Below, in pieces: positions 36,101 through 46,195 of a stretch of DNA of 64,000 bases. The notes under the pieces were generated by a model. That model was not told the origin of the DNA. It worked only from the letters and a program-made list of their open reading frames with translations, and made no database searches. This DNA comes from Lutibacter agarilyticus. GTDB taxonomy: Bacteria; Bacteroidota; Bacteroidia; Flavobacteriales; Flavobacteriaceae. The translations under genes were made by a program, and so were the position numbers. The first letter of the stretch is position 1; each line of letters begins with the position of its first letter. The stretch is from positions 124,001-188,000 of the forward strand of contig NZ_FZNT01000009.1 in NCBI RefSeq assembly GCF_900188235.1, given 5' to 3'.

Positions 36101-38956
36101 ATGACCAAAAGAAAATTTTTTATAGCGCTTTTATCAATTGTTTTATTAACTGCTTCTTGTGATGAAAAAGAGTCAATAGCAACTGATTTAGGATTTCAAT
36201 CTCTTGAATGTAATTCAAAAAACAATCCTACTGTTGTAGAAAGTGAGCATCCATTGTTTACGTGGATTATAAATTCCGAAGGTTTTAATAAATCACAATC
36301 TGCTTACCATATTTTAGTAGCTTCAAGTATAGATAAATTAAATACTAATGATGCCGATTTATGGGATTCAGGAAAAATACTTAGTTCAAAATCTACGTAT
36401 GTAGCATATGAAGGTCAAAAGTTAAAACCAGTTCAAAAGTATTATTGGAAGGTGAAGATTTGGGATGAAAATGAGCAAGCTTCTAATTGGTCTTCAGTTC
36501 AAGATTTCCAAATGGGATTGATGAATGAAACAAATTGGGGTGCAGCAAAATGGATTAGTTTAAATAAAGATACAAGAACTTCAGAACATCGTTTTAGAGC
36601 CTATAAAACTGGTAAAATGAAGGAGCCATTTATGGTTGAAGGGCAAGCAGCTTCTTATTTCAGAAAAGTAATTCAAACAGAAAAAGAAATACAAAGTGCA
36701 CAAGCTTATGTTTGTGGATTAGGTTATTATGAATTGTATTTGAATGGAGAAAAAGTAGGAGACCATGTATTAGATCCTGCACCTTCAAACTACGATAAGC
36801 AAGCTTATTATGTAGATTATAACATTTCAGAAGCATTAAAAAAAGGTGAAAATGCTATTGGTATTGTTTTAGGTAATGGGTTTTATGGACAAGATATTTC
36901 TTGGAAACGAGATCCAGAATCGGATAGAGATATGTCTTACGGCGCTCCTGCAGTTAGATTGTTAATTAAACTGACGTATACTGATGGTAGTCAAGAAGAT
37001 TTTTACACGAATGATTCTTGGAAAGAGTCTACAGGTCCTATTGTTTTTAATAATATTTATGGAGGTGATACCTATGATGCTCGTTTTGAATTGAATGGTT
37101 GGAATACGGTAAATTATGATGATGCTAAGTGGGGAGTTGCAAAGGTAATTTCACCTAAAGTAACTAAAATTAGTGCACAACAAATTCCTGCAATAAAAAA
37201 ACTAAAAGAATTTGAACCACAAAACGTTTTTAAAGCGCCAAACGGAGATTGGATTGTAGATTTTGGACAAAATATAGCTGGTTGGGTAAAAATTAATGTC
37301 CAAGAAAAAGAAGGACAACTTATAGAAATTACAACTACAGAAGCTTTGTTAAGAAATGAAAAAGATATTTTTCAGGGTTCTACAGGTGGCGGTGCCAATG
37401 GAATGGCTCAAATTTATAAATATATATGTAAAGGAAGTGATAAAGAAACTTGGGAACCAAAATTTAGTTATCACGGGTTTAGATATGCAAAAATAAAAGG
37501 GATTTCAAGAAAACCAGACAGTGATATGATTAAAGCTGTTTTAGTTGCTACTGATATTCAAGAAAACGGAAGCTTTACATCTTCAGATGCGTTGTTAAAT
37601 AAAATGCACAGTATTAGCAAATGGACCATTGTAGATAATGTTCACGGTATTCCTGAAGATTGCCCACACCGTGAAAAATGTGGTTGGTTAGGTGATGCAC
37701 ATGCATTTTGTGAATATGCATTGTATAATTATGATATGTACGATTTCTATAAAAAATATATGGAAGATATTCGTACGCAAATGCGACCAACTAAAGGACA
37801 TAACAATCCTGAAATTAAATTTCAAGTACCAACTATGATAGCTCCAGGTAAGCGTACTTCAACCTATGCAAAGTTAGATTGGGGTGTAGCAACTATGTAT
37901 TTGCCTTGGTACAATTATTTGTATTATGGAGATGATGCGATTGTAAAAGATTATTATGAAGATATGAAAGAATTAACCCAATTCTATCTATCGTATAAGG
38001 ATAAAGATGGGATTATTCAAGATGGAATGGGAGATTGGTGCCCACCACGTTGGGATAGAAGAGCAAACCCAAGTGCTATGGAGTGTGATCCAATTATTTC
38101 AGCAAACGCCTATTTTTATGACGTTTTAGGTATTATGGAAAACTTTGCTAAAATAATTAATGATGCTGCTTATGAAGCACAAATGAATAAAGAAAAAAAG
38201 GAGTTGAAAGAAGCGTTTAATAAAACTTTTCTAGTAAATATTCCAAAAACCAATTACAAATGGTACGGAAGTCAAACAGCAACTGTACAGGCTTTACAGT
38301 TTGGAATGGTTCCTGAAACAGAAATAAATAGTGTTGTAGATGGTTTGGTATATGATATTAATGAAGTAAAAGGAGGACACCATTCAACAGGAATTCATGG
38401 AAATAGATACATTTATACCGTATTAACCAACTATGGTAAGGAAGATTTGGCGTATCAAATTTTAACAACACCAGATTTCCCAAGTCAAACGTATGTAATG
38501 AATAATGGTTTTACAACTTGGCCAGAACGTCAATTTGAATGGGAAACGATGGAAGGTCCAACAAATTCACTAAACCATCCAATGCATAGTGGTTTTGCAG
38601 CTTATTTTTATGAATCTTTAGGAGGAATTAAATCAACTTATGAAGGAGCAGGTTATAAAGAATTTACGGTACAACCAATATTCCCTAAAAACATGACTGA
38701 AACAGCAGTGGATGTGCCTACACCGTATGGAACTATTCATAATAGTTGGGAGATAAAAGGAGAAAACTTTTCAATGAATTTAGAAGTGCCTTTTAATACA
38801 AAAGCTAAAGTTATGTTAACTCCAACTGAATTAGCTTCATTAAAAATAAATGGTACACATTTTGAAACTTATCAAAAAGAGAATTCAATAAAAGTAATTG
38901 ATAAATCAGCAGTGATAATAGGTTCAGGAACTTATCATTTGGAGTATTTAAAATAA
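36101..38956 (+). CDS. GH78 alpha-L-rhamnosidase (lipoprotein)
   Basis: 951 residues with lipobox LTASC (Cys20). Canonical GH78 order: fibronectin-like domain (LECNSKNNPTVVESEHPLFT, YYWKVKIWDENEQASNWSS), beta domains with YYELYLNGEKVGDHVLDPAPS and GNGFYGQ, then a catalytic (alpha/alpha)6 barrel with DCPHREKCGWLGD (520-532, general-acid region), MGDWCPP (about 645) and TTWPERQFEWETMEGP (about 805-820, base region). A C-terminal sandwich follows (KEFTVQPIFP, TPYGTIHNSWE). No extra binding module. It is the most complete, classical GH78 in the window and first in a unit with a propeller lyase-like protein and a GH39-like enzyme. Confidence 0.93.
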   Translation: MTKRKFFIALLSIVLLTASCDEKESIATDLGFQSLECNSKNNPTVVESEHPLFTWIINSEGFNKSQSAYHILVASSIDKLNTNDADLWDSGKILSSKSTYVAYEGQKLKPVQKYYWKVKIWDENEQASNWSSVQDFQMGLMNETNWGAAKWISLNKDTRTSEHRFRAYKTGKMKEPFMVEGQAASYFRKVIQTEKEIQSAQAYVCGLGYYELYLNGEKVGDHVLDPAPSNYDKQAYYVDYNISEALKKGENAIGIVLGNGFYGQDISWKRDPESDRDMSYGAPAVRLLIKLTYTDGSQEDFYTNDSWKESTGPIVFNNIYGGDTYDARFELNGWNTVNYDDAKWGVAKVISPKVTKISAQQIPAIKKLKEFEPQNVFKAPNGDWIVDFGQNIAGWVKINVQEKEGQLIEITTTEALLRNEKDIFQGSTGGGANGMAQIYKYICKGSDKETWEPKFSYHGFRYAKIKGISRKPDSDMIKAVLVATDIQENGSFTSSDALLNKMHSISKWTIVDNVHGIPEDCPHREKCGWLGDAHAFCEYALYNYDMYDFYKKYMEDIRTQMRPTKGHNNPEIKFQVPTMIAPGKRTSTYAKLDWGVATMYLPWYNYLYYGDDAIVKDYYEDMKELTQFYLSYKDKDGIIQDGMGDWCPPRWDRRANPSAMECDPIISANAYFYDVLGIMENFAKIINDAAYEAQMNKEKKELKEAFNKTFLVNIPKTNYKWYGSQTATVQALQFGMVPETEINSVVDGLVYDINEVKGGHHSTGIHGNRYIYTVLTNYGKEDLAYQILTTPDFPSQTYVMNNGFTTWPERQFEWETMEGPTNSLNHPMHSGFAAYFYESLGGIKSTYEGAGYKEFTVQPIFPKNMTETAVDVPTPYGTIHNSWEIKGENFSMNLEVPFNTKAKVMLTPTELASLKINGTHFETYQKENSIKVIDKSAVIIGSGTYHLEYLK

Positions 38957-39004
38957 AAAATATAATTATTTGAAGATTCATTTAATCTCAGAAAAAATTA
39001 AATA

Positions 39005-40435
39005 ATGAAAAATAAATGGTATTTGTTTTTTCTTTTTATATTATTAGTTGTGCCTTTAAATGCGCAAGTTGAAATTGTTCAAAAAAGCATTTCAACAGTA
39101 GATTCTAAAGCGCTAACTATTGATGGAAAGTTTGGAAATGCTATTAATGGACGAACGTATCAAAAAGATGCGCTTGCTTCCTACAATGGTTATCAATACA
39201 TAGCTTATTATAACAGCGATAGACGAGTTTGTATTTCTAGAAGAAAATTGCCTTCTGGCGATTGGAAAACCATTCAATTTTTAGATTACGATTTTAAAAG
39301 TGACGATTCGCATAATATTGTTTCATTTGGTATTTGTCCTAATGATGGAACTATTCACTTAGCATTTGATCATCATGTACATCCGTTGCATTATCGGGTT
39401 TCAAAAAAAGGCTTGGCAACCAATCCTGAAACTATGGAGTGGAGTGCTGCTTCTTTTGGTCCAATTATAGATGAATTAGAAGAAAATAAACCAATTAGAA
39501 TTACGTATCCTAAATTTTGGCAAACTCCAGAAGGGAATCTTCAAATGAATTACCGTGTGAGAGGTTCTGGTAATGGTGACCGTATGTTGGTTGATTACAA
39601 TGCTTCCACAGGGAAATGGGATAATACACGACAAATTGATTCGGCTATAGGAATGTTTGAAGACCAATTAGGTAAAAGTGAAACACGTTGCTCTTACCCT
39701 AATGGTTACGATTATGATGCAAACGGAAGACTACATGAAACCTTTGTTTGGAGAGAAAATAGTCAAGGAGCTAACCACGATTTAATGTATGTTTATAGTG
39801 ATGATCGTGGATTTACATGGAAAAATAATGATGGAGATTTGTTAACTGAAATTATAAACGTTAACTCACCAGGAATTGTGGTACAATCCATTCCCAGAGT
39901 ATTGGGTTTAATGAACGATCACGGGCAAGTTATAGATTCAGAAGGGCGTGTACATGTGGTAATGTTTCATTGTACAAAAGAAACAATTGAAGCGGTAGGT
40001 AGTAAATTAGGGGCAACCCGTTGGGGGCCAAAAGCAGCACAACGGTATTTTCATTACTGGAGAGATAAAAGTGGTAAATGGAACAGTTTGCAATTACCTA
40101 TGGCAGTTGGCAATCGTCCTAAAATTTTTACTGATAAAAATGACAACCTCATTCTAATTTACTGTGGAACAACTAATACAAAAATAAAAGGAAGAAGCGG
40201 TAATGATGATGGTGAAGACTTAATTATAGCTGTTGCAACCGCAAAAAACAATTGGAAAGATTGGCATATAGCACATTCGGTAAAAGGTCCGTTTATGAAT
40301 GATATGTTGGCCGATATTTATCGTTGGAAAAACGAAGGTGTTTTATCAGTAATGCTTCAAGAAGAACCTAGTGCGCTTAGAAAACCAAGTGCATTACGAG
40401 TTGTAGATTTATCAATCAATTTTAATAATAATTAA
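39005..40435 (+). CDS. BNR_4 seven-bladed propeller: PL24/PL25 ulvan-lyase-like or GH145-like
   Basis: 476 residues with a signal peptide ending PLNAQ. Family hallmarks are SHNIVSFGIC (102-111), IHLAFDHHVHPLHYRVS (117-133, with H123, H124 and H126) and PKFWQTPEGNLQMNYRVRGS followed by GNGDR (about 170-194, with Y184 and R185). Later blades carry GYDYDANGRLHETFVWRE and RVHVVMFH. The BNR_4 family includes the ulvan lyases PL24 and PL25, which use His/Tyr in this region, and the structurally related GH145 rhamnosidases, which act on Rha-alpha-1,4-GlcA. Both fit a rhamnose locus; the retained His cluster slightly favours a lyase. It lies between GH78 and GH39 genes and is likely surface or periplasmic. 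Confidence 0.8.
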   Translation: MKNKWYLFFLFILLVVPLNAQVEIVQKSISTVDSKALTIDGKFGNAINGRTYQKDALASYNGYQYIAYYNSDRRVCISRRKLPSGDWKTIQFLDYDFKSDDSHNIVSFGICPNDGTIHLAFDHHVHPLHYRVSKKGLATNPETMEWSAASFGPIIDELEENKPIRITYPKFWQTPEGNLQMNYRVRGSGNGDRMLVDYNASTGKWDNTRQIDSAIGMFEDQLGKSETRCSYPNGYDYDANGRLHETFVWRENSQGANHDLMYVYSDDRGFTWKNNDGDLLTEIINVNSPGIVVQSIPRVLGLMNDHGQVIDSEGRVHVVMFHCTKETIEAVGSKLGATRWGPKAAQRYFHYWRDKSGKWNSLQLPMAVGNRPKIFTDKNDNLILIYCGTTNTKIKGRSGNDDGEDLIIAVATAKNNWKDWHIAHSVKGPFMNDMLADIYRWKNEGVLSVMLQEEPSALRKPSALRVVDLSINFNNN

Positions 40436-40445
40436 TTATATTAAT

Positions 40446-42095
40446 ATGAGTAAAATAAGTTTAAGTAAAGTAATAATTTTATTGGCTGTTTTTTTAGTGT
40501 TTTTATCTTGTTCAGATGATACTCCTGAAGAAATCATTGATGAACCTATTGTAGAAGTTCCAGAAACTCCAGAAATTATAGATCCTAATAAAATTATATC
40601 TATTAATACCGGTTCTGTAGTTGGGCAAATGTATAATTTCTGGTCAACACGACCAATGATTAACCAAACGCGATTTGAGAGTGCTAACTTTACAAATAGT
40701 TTAGATCATATAAAACCTTATGTAAAAAGCTATAATTTGGTAAGAGTACTGGGAGGTAGAACTGATGATAAAAATAATTTTTACAAAGGTGTAGATGCCT
40801 CAGGTAAAATTATTACAGATTTTAGCGGTTTAATTTCTAGTATGCGTGGCTTTATGCAAACGGGTTTTAAACCTAGAATTGTATTAGATAATGTGCCTTG
40901 GGATATGAGTGGAGAAAAAATAGTTGATACCTACGGAAACTCAAAACCTCCTGTTGATTATGGTATTTGGAGACAATACATTAATGCATTTCTACAAACA
41001 CTTATTAATGAGTTTGGTATGAACGAAGTTAAAAATTGGCGCTTTAGAATTGCTACCGAACCAAATTATACACCTAGCCATTGGAGAGGAACAAAAGACG
41101 AATATTTTAAACATTATGATATTACTGTAGATGAAGTTTTAAAAGTGATTCCTGATGCTATTGTTGGACCAGGAAACTTGCTTACAGAAGGAGTAGCAAC
41201 TTGGCGAACAGAAATTATTGACCATTGTGCTACTGGTACAAATTATGCAACAGGAGAAATAGGGACAAGAATGAATTTTTTCTGTCTTTCTTATTATGAA
41301 AAAATAGATCAAAATGATGTCAAATTTCAAGAAACAGTTGAACCTTATAGGGCAAAATTAAACAGTTATTCTCAATTTAGTGATATTCCTTTTGATATTC
41401 AGGAGTTTGGAATTTTAAGAGATGAAAATAAAAAAAGAGGGTTGAGTTTGAGTGATGCAACCGAGTTTGGCGCAAGTTGGTATGCTGCTATTGCAGAAAT
41501 GGCTTATGAATATGATATAACTGAAATTTATGATTGGGGTCAAGAATCTACGGATGGTTTAGCTACTGGTAGAAGAAATGTTACCTCCATGTTTCTAAAA
41601 ATGGAAGATGGTAATAGACTACAAGCGGTTGATAATTTTAATGGATATTTAGGTGTAATACCTGTTGTGAAAAACGCTAAGGTTTACTTATTAGTTTACA
41701 ATCACAATACCACAAGAAATAGTACAGGAAGTAAAGTTGTGTATCCAAGAATTGAAGGAGGTCTTATAGCTGCTTCAAGTAAATGGAAAATGAATGAATG
41801 GACTGTAGATGAAAATAACGGTGTTTTTATGCACGAATTGTATAAAGATGTAATAGCTGCAGGAGTTGCAAACAAAACAACGAGTAGTGCTCGTATTTAT
41901 GGGAATAGACCTGATGATTATTTTGAAGATGGATGGAAAACTGTTTTTGATGCCAATAAATCTAAATATGAAGAGTTAGCAAAATTACCTCAAACCGTTA
42001 AAGGTTCAATAATTGAAACCAAAGATGGTAATATTACTTTAAAAGTAGATTTAGCACCTCATAGTGTTAAATTAATAGAGTTAATTCCGCAGTAA
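40446..42095 (+). CDS. GH39-like glycosidase (lipoprotein)
   Basis: 549 residues. Lipobox LVFLSC (Cys22) followed by an acidic/proline linker. A TIM barrel of clan GH-A starts at about 55 (VVGQMYNFWSTRPMINQ, YNLVRVLGGRTDD). The acid/base is E205 in RIATEPNY and the likely nucleophile is E320 in FDIQEFGI. A C-terminal beta domain ends at 549. GH39 includes beta-xylosidases and others; a xylosidase role would fit xylose-containing ulvan repeats, but the substrate is not provable here. Last gene of the GH78-propeller-GH39 unit, closed by a strong terminator. Confidence 0.75.
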   Translation: MSKISLSKVIILLAVFLVFLSCSDDTPEEIIDEPIVEVPETPEIIDPNKIISINTGSVVGQMYNFWSTRPMINQTRFESANFTNSLDHIKPYVKSYNLVRVLGGRTDDKNNFYKGVDASGKIITDFSGLISSMRGFMQTGFKPRIVLDNVPWDMSGEKIVDTYGNSKPPVDYGIWRQYINAFLQTLINEFGMNEVKNWRFRIATEPNYTPSHWRGTKDEYFKHYDITVDEVLKVIPDAIVGPGNLLTEGVATWRTEIIDHCATGTNYATGEIGTRMNFFCLSYYEKIDQNDVKFQETVEPYRAKLNSYSQFSDIPFDIQEFGILRDENKKRGLSLSDATEFGASWYAAIAEMAYEYDITEIYDWGQESTDGLATGRRNVTSMFLKMEDGNRLQAVDNFNGYLGVIPVVKNAKVYLLVYNHNTTRNSTGSKVVYPRIEGGLIAASSKWKMNEWTVDENNGVFMHELYKDVIAAGVANKTTSSARIYGNRPDDYFEDGWKTVFDANKSKYEELAKLPQTVKGSIIETKDGNITLKVDLAPHSVKLIELIPQ

Positions 42096-42138
42096 ATAAT
42101 AAAGTACCTTCAGTATTTTCTGTAATTTACTGTTGTTG

Positions 42139-42187
42139 TGGATCAAAATAGTTACTAATTAGGTAATTATTTTGATCCATTTTTTTT
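42139..42187 (+). terminator. Terminator after GH39-like gene
   Basis: 17-nt arms TGGATCAAAATAGTTAC (42139-42155) and GTAATTATTTTGATCCA (42163-42179), with one internal mismatch and a 7-nt loop, then eight T residues to 42187. Confidence 0.92.
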
Positions 42188-42864
42188 GAAAAAGAAAGAA
42201 TAAAAACAAAAGTTTTAAGTAAGTTTTGTGATAACTAGCTTTGAGAGTGTCGAAAGAATCTTTGGTAAAATGCACTTTTGTTAGATTTAGGAACCTAAGT
42301 TTGGTCTATGAATTCACTAGAAAATTTAAAATTAATTTATATTTTATAACTAAATACGGGTTTGATTTTTTTGTTGAAAAGAATAAGCTATGAAATTAGT
42401 TATAACCTAACCAAAGTAAATCATAAATGAAATAGCACAATAATGGTCAATATTTCAATGGTTGATATTTCGCATCATCTTTTTCTTCCTTTTTTTTTTG
42501 TAGATAGTTGTTTTGTTGTAATTTAATAGATGAAAAACAAGGTAAAATCATAGATAGAACAAAATATTTTAGTTTTATGTTTTTGTAACATATGTAGTGG
42601 TTTTTTATGTGCTTGAAATGAAATATTGTATGTTGGTACTTTGTTGTCAAATAATATGTCAACTTGGTAGGTTTACAGTATTAGAGCCATTTATTTTGTG
42701 ATTTGATATTTCATAAAAAAATAATTTCTAAAGAACTAAATTCATATAACAAGTTGGGTAATCATTTTGTACTTGATATTTTTAGTTAATATGTTCTTTA
42801 TTAGTTGTTTGTATGTGTTTTTTATTCTGAATTATAATACAAAATAGGTTTTAAATTAAGTTTT
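42188..42864. other. Long AT-rich intergenic region before the SusC operon
   Basis: Nearly 700 nt between a terminator and the SusC promoter element. I see no credible gene, RNA gene or strong hairpin; frames are short and full of stops. It may hold upstream regulatory sites. Confidence 0.5.
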
Positions 42865-42910
42865 ACAGCATAGTACAGGATGCAGGCTTTTAACATTTAT
42901 TATAATATTG
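42865..42910 (+). promoter_or_regulatory. Regulon promoter 5 (SusCD operon)
   Basis: ACAGCATAGTACAGGATG at 42865-42882 (ACAG at 42865 and 42875), a 22-nt gap, then TAATATTG at 42903-42910. It controls the five-gene uptake operon; the leader is about 80-100 nt. Confidence 0.72.
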
Positions 42911-42999
42911 TTAACATATTATTGTGATTTAACTTAGCTGAATTAAAGAGTAATAATTATAATAAATTCAAACTAATGTGATTAATTAAAACTAATTAT

Positions 43000-45900
43000 A
43001 TGTTAAACTTAAAACTAAATATGAAACAAAAATTAAAAAAACAATTTCCTGTTTCCGGGTTAGCGTTACTGCTGGTAATAGTGTTTTCAAGTTTCACGGC
43101 AATTAATTTAGAGGCTCAAAACAGAGTTTCTGGTGTTGTGAAAGATGTTGATGGTATGTCATTACCTGGTGTAACCGTGGTGCAAAAAGGTACCAGTAGA
43201 GGAGCGTCAACAGATTTTGACGGAAATTATTCTGTGGAATTAACTTCAGGTGAAAAAACGCTAGTGTTTTCTTACTTAGGTTTTAAAACAGTAGAAATTG
43301 CAGTTGATGGTAAAACAACCGTTAATGTAACTTTAGAAGGTGATGTAGAAAGCTTAGACGAAATAGTACTTGTTGGTTATGGTACTCAGAAAAAAGAAAG
43401 TGTTGTAGGGGCTATTTCTCAAATTAAAGGTGAGGATTTAATGGAAAGAGCAGCTGGGGTGTCTAATGTAGAAGAAGCATTACAAGGTAATTTACCAGGT
43501 GTTACAGCTATTCAAGGTAGTGGTATCCCTGGTCAATCTGATATGCAAATTTTTATTCGTGGCCAAAGTTCATGGAACGGAACTAATCAACCGCTTATTC
43601 TTGTTGATGGTGTTGAAAGGTCTATGAGTGATATTGATATGAATGATATTGAAAGACTTTCTGTACTTAAAGATGCTTCTGCAACAGCCGTTTTTGGTGT
43701 TAAAGGGGCGAATGGTGTAATTTTGATTACAACAAAAAGAGGTCAAACAGGTAAAGCACAACTATCCTTGGCAGCTAATTCAACTATTAAAATGGTTTCA
43801 AAGCTTCCAAGTAAACTAAACTCTTATGACGCTATATTAGAATCTAATAGTTCTATTCTAAGAGAATTAGCGAACGAACCTCGTGCTTGGAACGATTTTC
43901 GCCCAATGGGTATTCTTGATAAATATATCAACCCTCTAACAGATGAAGAGCGTTACCAATATCCTAACATTGATTGGGAGGATGAAACTTTGAAAGACTT
44001 TGCTCAAGATTATAGAATTAATCTATCTGTTCGTGGTGGAGGTAAAACTGCTAAGTATTTTGGTAGTTTAGCGTATCAATCAGTAAGTGATATTTTTGAT
44101 GGGAAAAAATATGATAGTGGAAAAGGGTATTTAGGAGAATATAAGTATGATAGATTTAATTACCGTACTAACATTGATTTTAATATTACAAGTACTACTG
44201 AACTTTCAGTAAATTTATCTGGGTACATGGGAATTCGTGAGTCACCTAGTAATTTAAATACGGTAGTAAACGGTATTTATGAAATTGCGCCTAACTTGTA
44301 TACTCCAGTATATCCTGATGGTTTATATGGGCAATACAAGGATGATACCTTTGGAATAACAAATCCAATTGTGAGTTTAACCAATACAGGGTATGACACT
44401 TTTACTAATTTTCAGGTAAACACAGATTTTGTACTGAAACAAAAATTAGACTTTATCACAAAGGGCTTGTCTTTTAAAACATCGTTTTCACTAGATAACA
44501 ACATGACAAGTAAACAATCTCTTACTGATAATGGAGCTGATGGTTTTGAAAATGTGATTTACAGAGTGTATGATGGTGATAATGAAATTTTTCTATCACC
44601 TAATGGTGTTAATGACTTTGATTTTACGTTATTCCCATGGACTGTAAATGCTTCAGAAATATTTGATGGCAATGATGGTAGTGCTAGTCAGCGTAGAGTA
44701 CGTAGAATGGTTTATGATTTTGCATTAAATTATAATAGATCTTTTGCTGATAAACATAATGTAACAGCATTAGCATTAATGAGACGTGAAGAGTATGCTA
44801 GAGGAAGTGAATTTCCATATTATAGTGAAGACTGGGTTGGTAGAGTAACTTACAACTACGATTCAAGATATTTTTTAGATATTAATGGTGCGTATAATGG
44901 TTCTGAGAGATTTGGACCTGGTTATCGTTTTGATCTGTTTCCTTCAGCAGCTGCAGGTTGGACTGTATCAAACGAATCTTTTATGGAAAGTACGGAATGG
45001 TTAAACAAACTTAAATTCAGAGGTTCTTATGGACTTGTGGGAGATGATCGTGTTCCAGGTAGATATAATTATTTGAGTCAATGGTCAAGTGGAGGATCAG
45101 CATTTTTGGTGCCAAGTGCGTATCAAGGAGGAAGATCACCATACATATTCTATAAAGAGAAAAAAGTAGGTAATTCAGATCTTCAGTGGGAAACAGCTGT
45201 TAAGTATAACATTGGTGCTGAAATAGGGGTGTTTAATAATTTGATTACCGCTGAGTTAGATTACTTTGCAGAAGATCGTGGTAATATACTTATAGTTGGT
45301 TCACAACGAGCAGTACCTGATTGGTTTGGAATTGCGCCTCCTGATTTTAATAAAGGAGAAGTAGAGGTGAGAGGTTATGAAGTTGTAGTGAATGTAAATC
45401 ATACCTTTGGAAGTGGATTAAATGTTTATGGTAATTGCAACTTTACACAAGCAAAAGACAAGGTAATAGAGAGAGAAGATCCTGCATTACGTCCTTTTTA
45501 TCAACAGGCTGCGGGCTACGCAATTGGTCAACCAAGATCAGGTATTCCTGCAGGAATGTTGACTAACTGGGATGATATTTATATGTCTACACCAAAAGTG
45601 GCAGGACAAGCATCTACACGTACAGGTTATTATGATTTAATTGATTATGATGGTGATGGACAATATAATAGTTCTTTTGATAATGTTCCTTATGGCTATA
45701 CAGTACGCCCTCAAAGAACATGGAGTGCTACTGTTGGTGCTCGTTACGAAGGTTTTAATGTTTCAGTACAATTTTATGGAACTCAAAATAGTATCAGAAA
45801 TTTCGGAGACAGAGCATTTAGCAATCAAACAGATCTAATTTTTGAACAGGATTTAAATTACTGGACTGTAGACAATCCAAATAGTACACGTACACAACCA

Positions 45901-46185
45901 GCCTGGAGTTTAGATCAAGGAGCTACCAGTCCGTTACAGAATAGATATGATACGTCATTAACCAGACTTAAGAATGTATCATTATCTTATGATATTTCTA
46001 AAAAAGTGTGTGAGAAGATAGGGATTAGCAAACTTCAATTTTTTGCCAATGGTAGCAATTTGATTTTATGGACAGACTTACCTGATGATAGAGAATTTAA
46101 CGGTAGTATTACCTCAGATTCTAGTTTTAGGGGAGATTACCCAACCTTGAAAAGGTTTAACTTCGGTTTTAATATGAATTTTTAA
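43000..46185 (+). CDS. SusC-like TonB-dependent outer-membrane transporter, copy 1
   Basis: 1061 residues from ATG 43000; the in-frame ATG at 43021 (MKQKLKKQFPVSGLALLLV...) gives a cleaner signal peptide. After cleavage at EAQ there is a carboxypeptidase-regulatory-like domain (RVSGVVKDVDGMSLPGVTV, FDGNYSVEL), a TonB-box-like segment (LDEIVLVGYGTQKKESVVGA, about 117-136), a plug domain (GVKGANGVILITTKRG) and a C-terminal barrel ending in the outer-membrane signature FNFGFNMNF. It imports oligosaccharides with TonB energy. Immediately followed by its SusD partner (start 11 nt downstream). Length is typical for SusC. Confidence 0.95.
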   Translation: MLNLKLNMKQKLKKQFPVSGLALLLVIVFSSFTAINLEAQNRVSGVVKDVDGMSLPGVTVVQKGTSRGASTDFDGNYSVELTSGEKTLVFSYLGFKTVEIAVDGKTTVNVTLEGDVESLDEIVLVGYGTQKKESVVGAISQIKGEDLMERAAGVSNVEEALQGNLPGVTAIQGSGIPGQSDMQIFIRGQSSWNGTNQPLILVDGVERSMSDIDMNDIERLSVLKDASATAVFGVKGANGVILITTKRGQTGKAQLSLAANSTIKMVSKLPSKLNSYDAILESNSSILRELANEPRAWNDFRPMGILDKYINPLTDEERYQYPNIDWEDETLKDFAQDYRINLSVRGGGKTAKYFGSLAYQSVSDIFDGKKYDSGKGYLGEYKYDRFNYRTNIDFNITSTTELSVNLSGYMGIRESPSNLNTVVNGIYEIAPNLYTPVYPDGLYGQYKDDTFGITNPIVSLTNTGYDTFTNFQVNTDFVLKQKLDFITKGLSFKTSFSLDNNMTSKQSLTDNGADGFENVIYRVYDGDNEIFLSPNGVNDFDFTLFPWTVNASEIFDGNDGSASQRRVRRMVYDFALNYNRSFADKHNVTALALMRREEYARGSEFPYYSEDWVGRVTYNYDSRYFLDINGAYNGSERFGPGYRFDLFPSAAAGWTVSNESFMESTEWLNKLKFRGSYGLVGDDRVPGRYNYLSQWSSGGSAFLVPSAYQGGRSPYIFYKEKKVGNSDLQWETAVKYNIGAEIGVFNNLITAELDYFAEDRGNILIVGSQRAVPDWFGIAPPDFNKGEVEVRGYEVVVNVNHTFGSGLNVYGNCNFTQAKDKVIEREDPALRPFYQQAAGYAIGQPRSGIPAGMLTNWDDIYMSTPKVAGQASTRTGYYDLIDYDGDGQYNSSFDNVPYGYTVRPQRTWSATVGARYEGFNVSVQFYGTQNSIRNFGDRAFSNQTDLIFEQDLNYWTVDNPNSTRTQPAWSLDQGATSPLQNRYDTSLTRLKNVSLSYDISKKVCEKIGISKLQFFANGSNLILWTDLPDDREFNGSITSDSSFRGDYPTLKRFNFGFNMNF

Positions 46186-46195
46186 AAAGAATTTG

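Noticed and set aside
42673-42690. ACAGTATTAGAGCCA-like half-site about 190 nt before the SusC promoter element
   Set aside because: The distal half resembles the regulon element, but the invariant CAGGA is missing.
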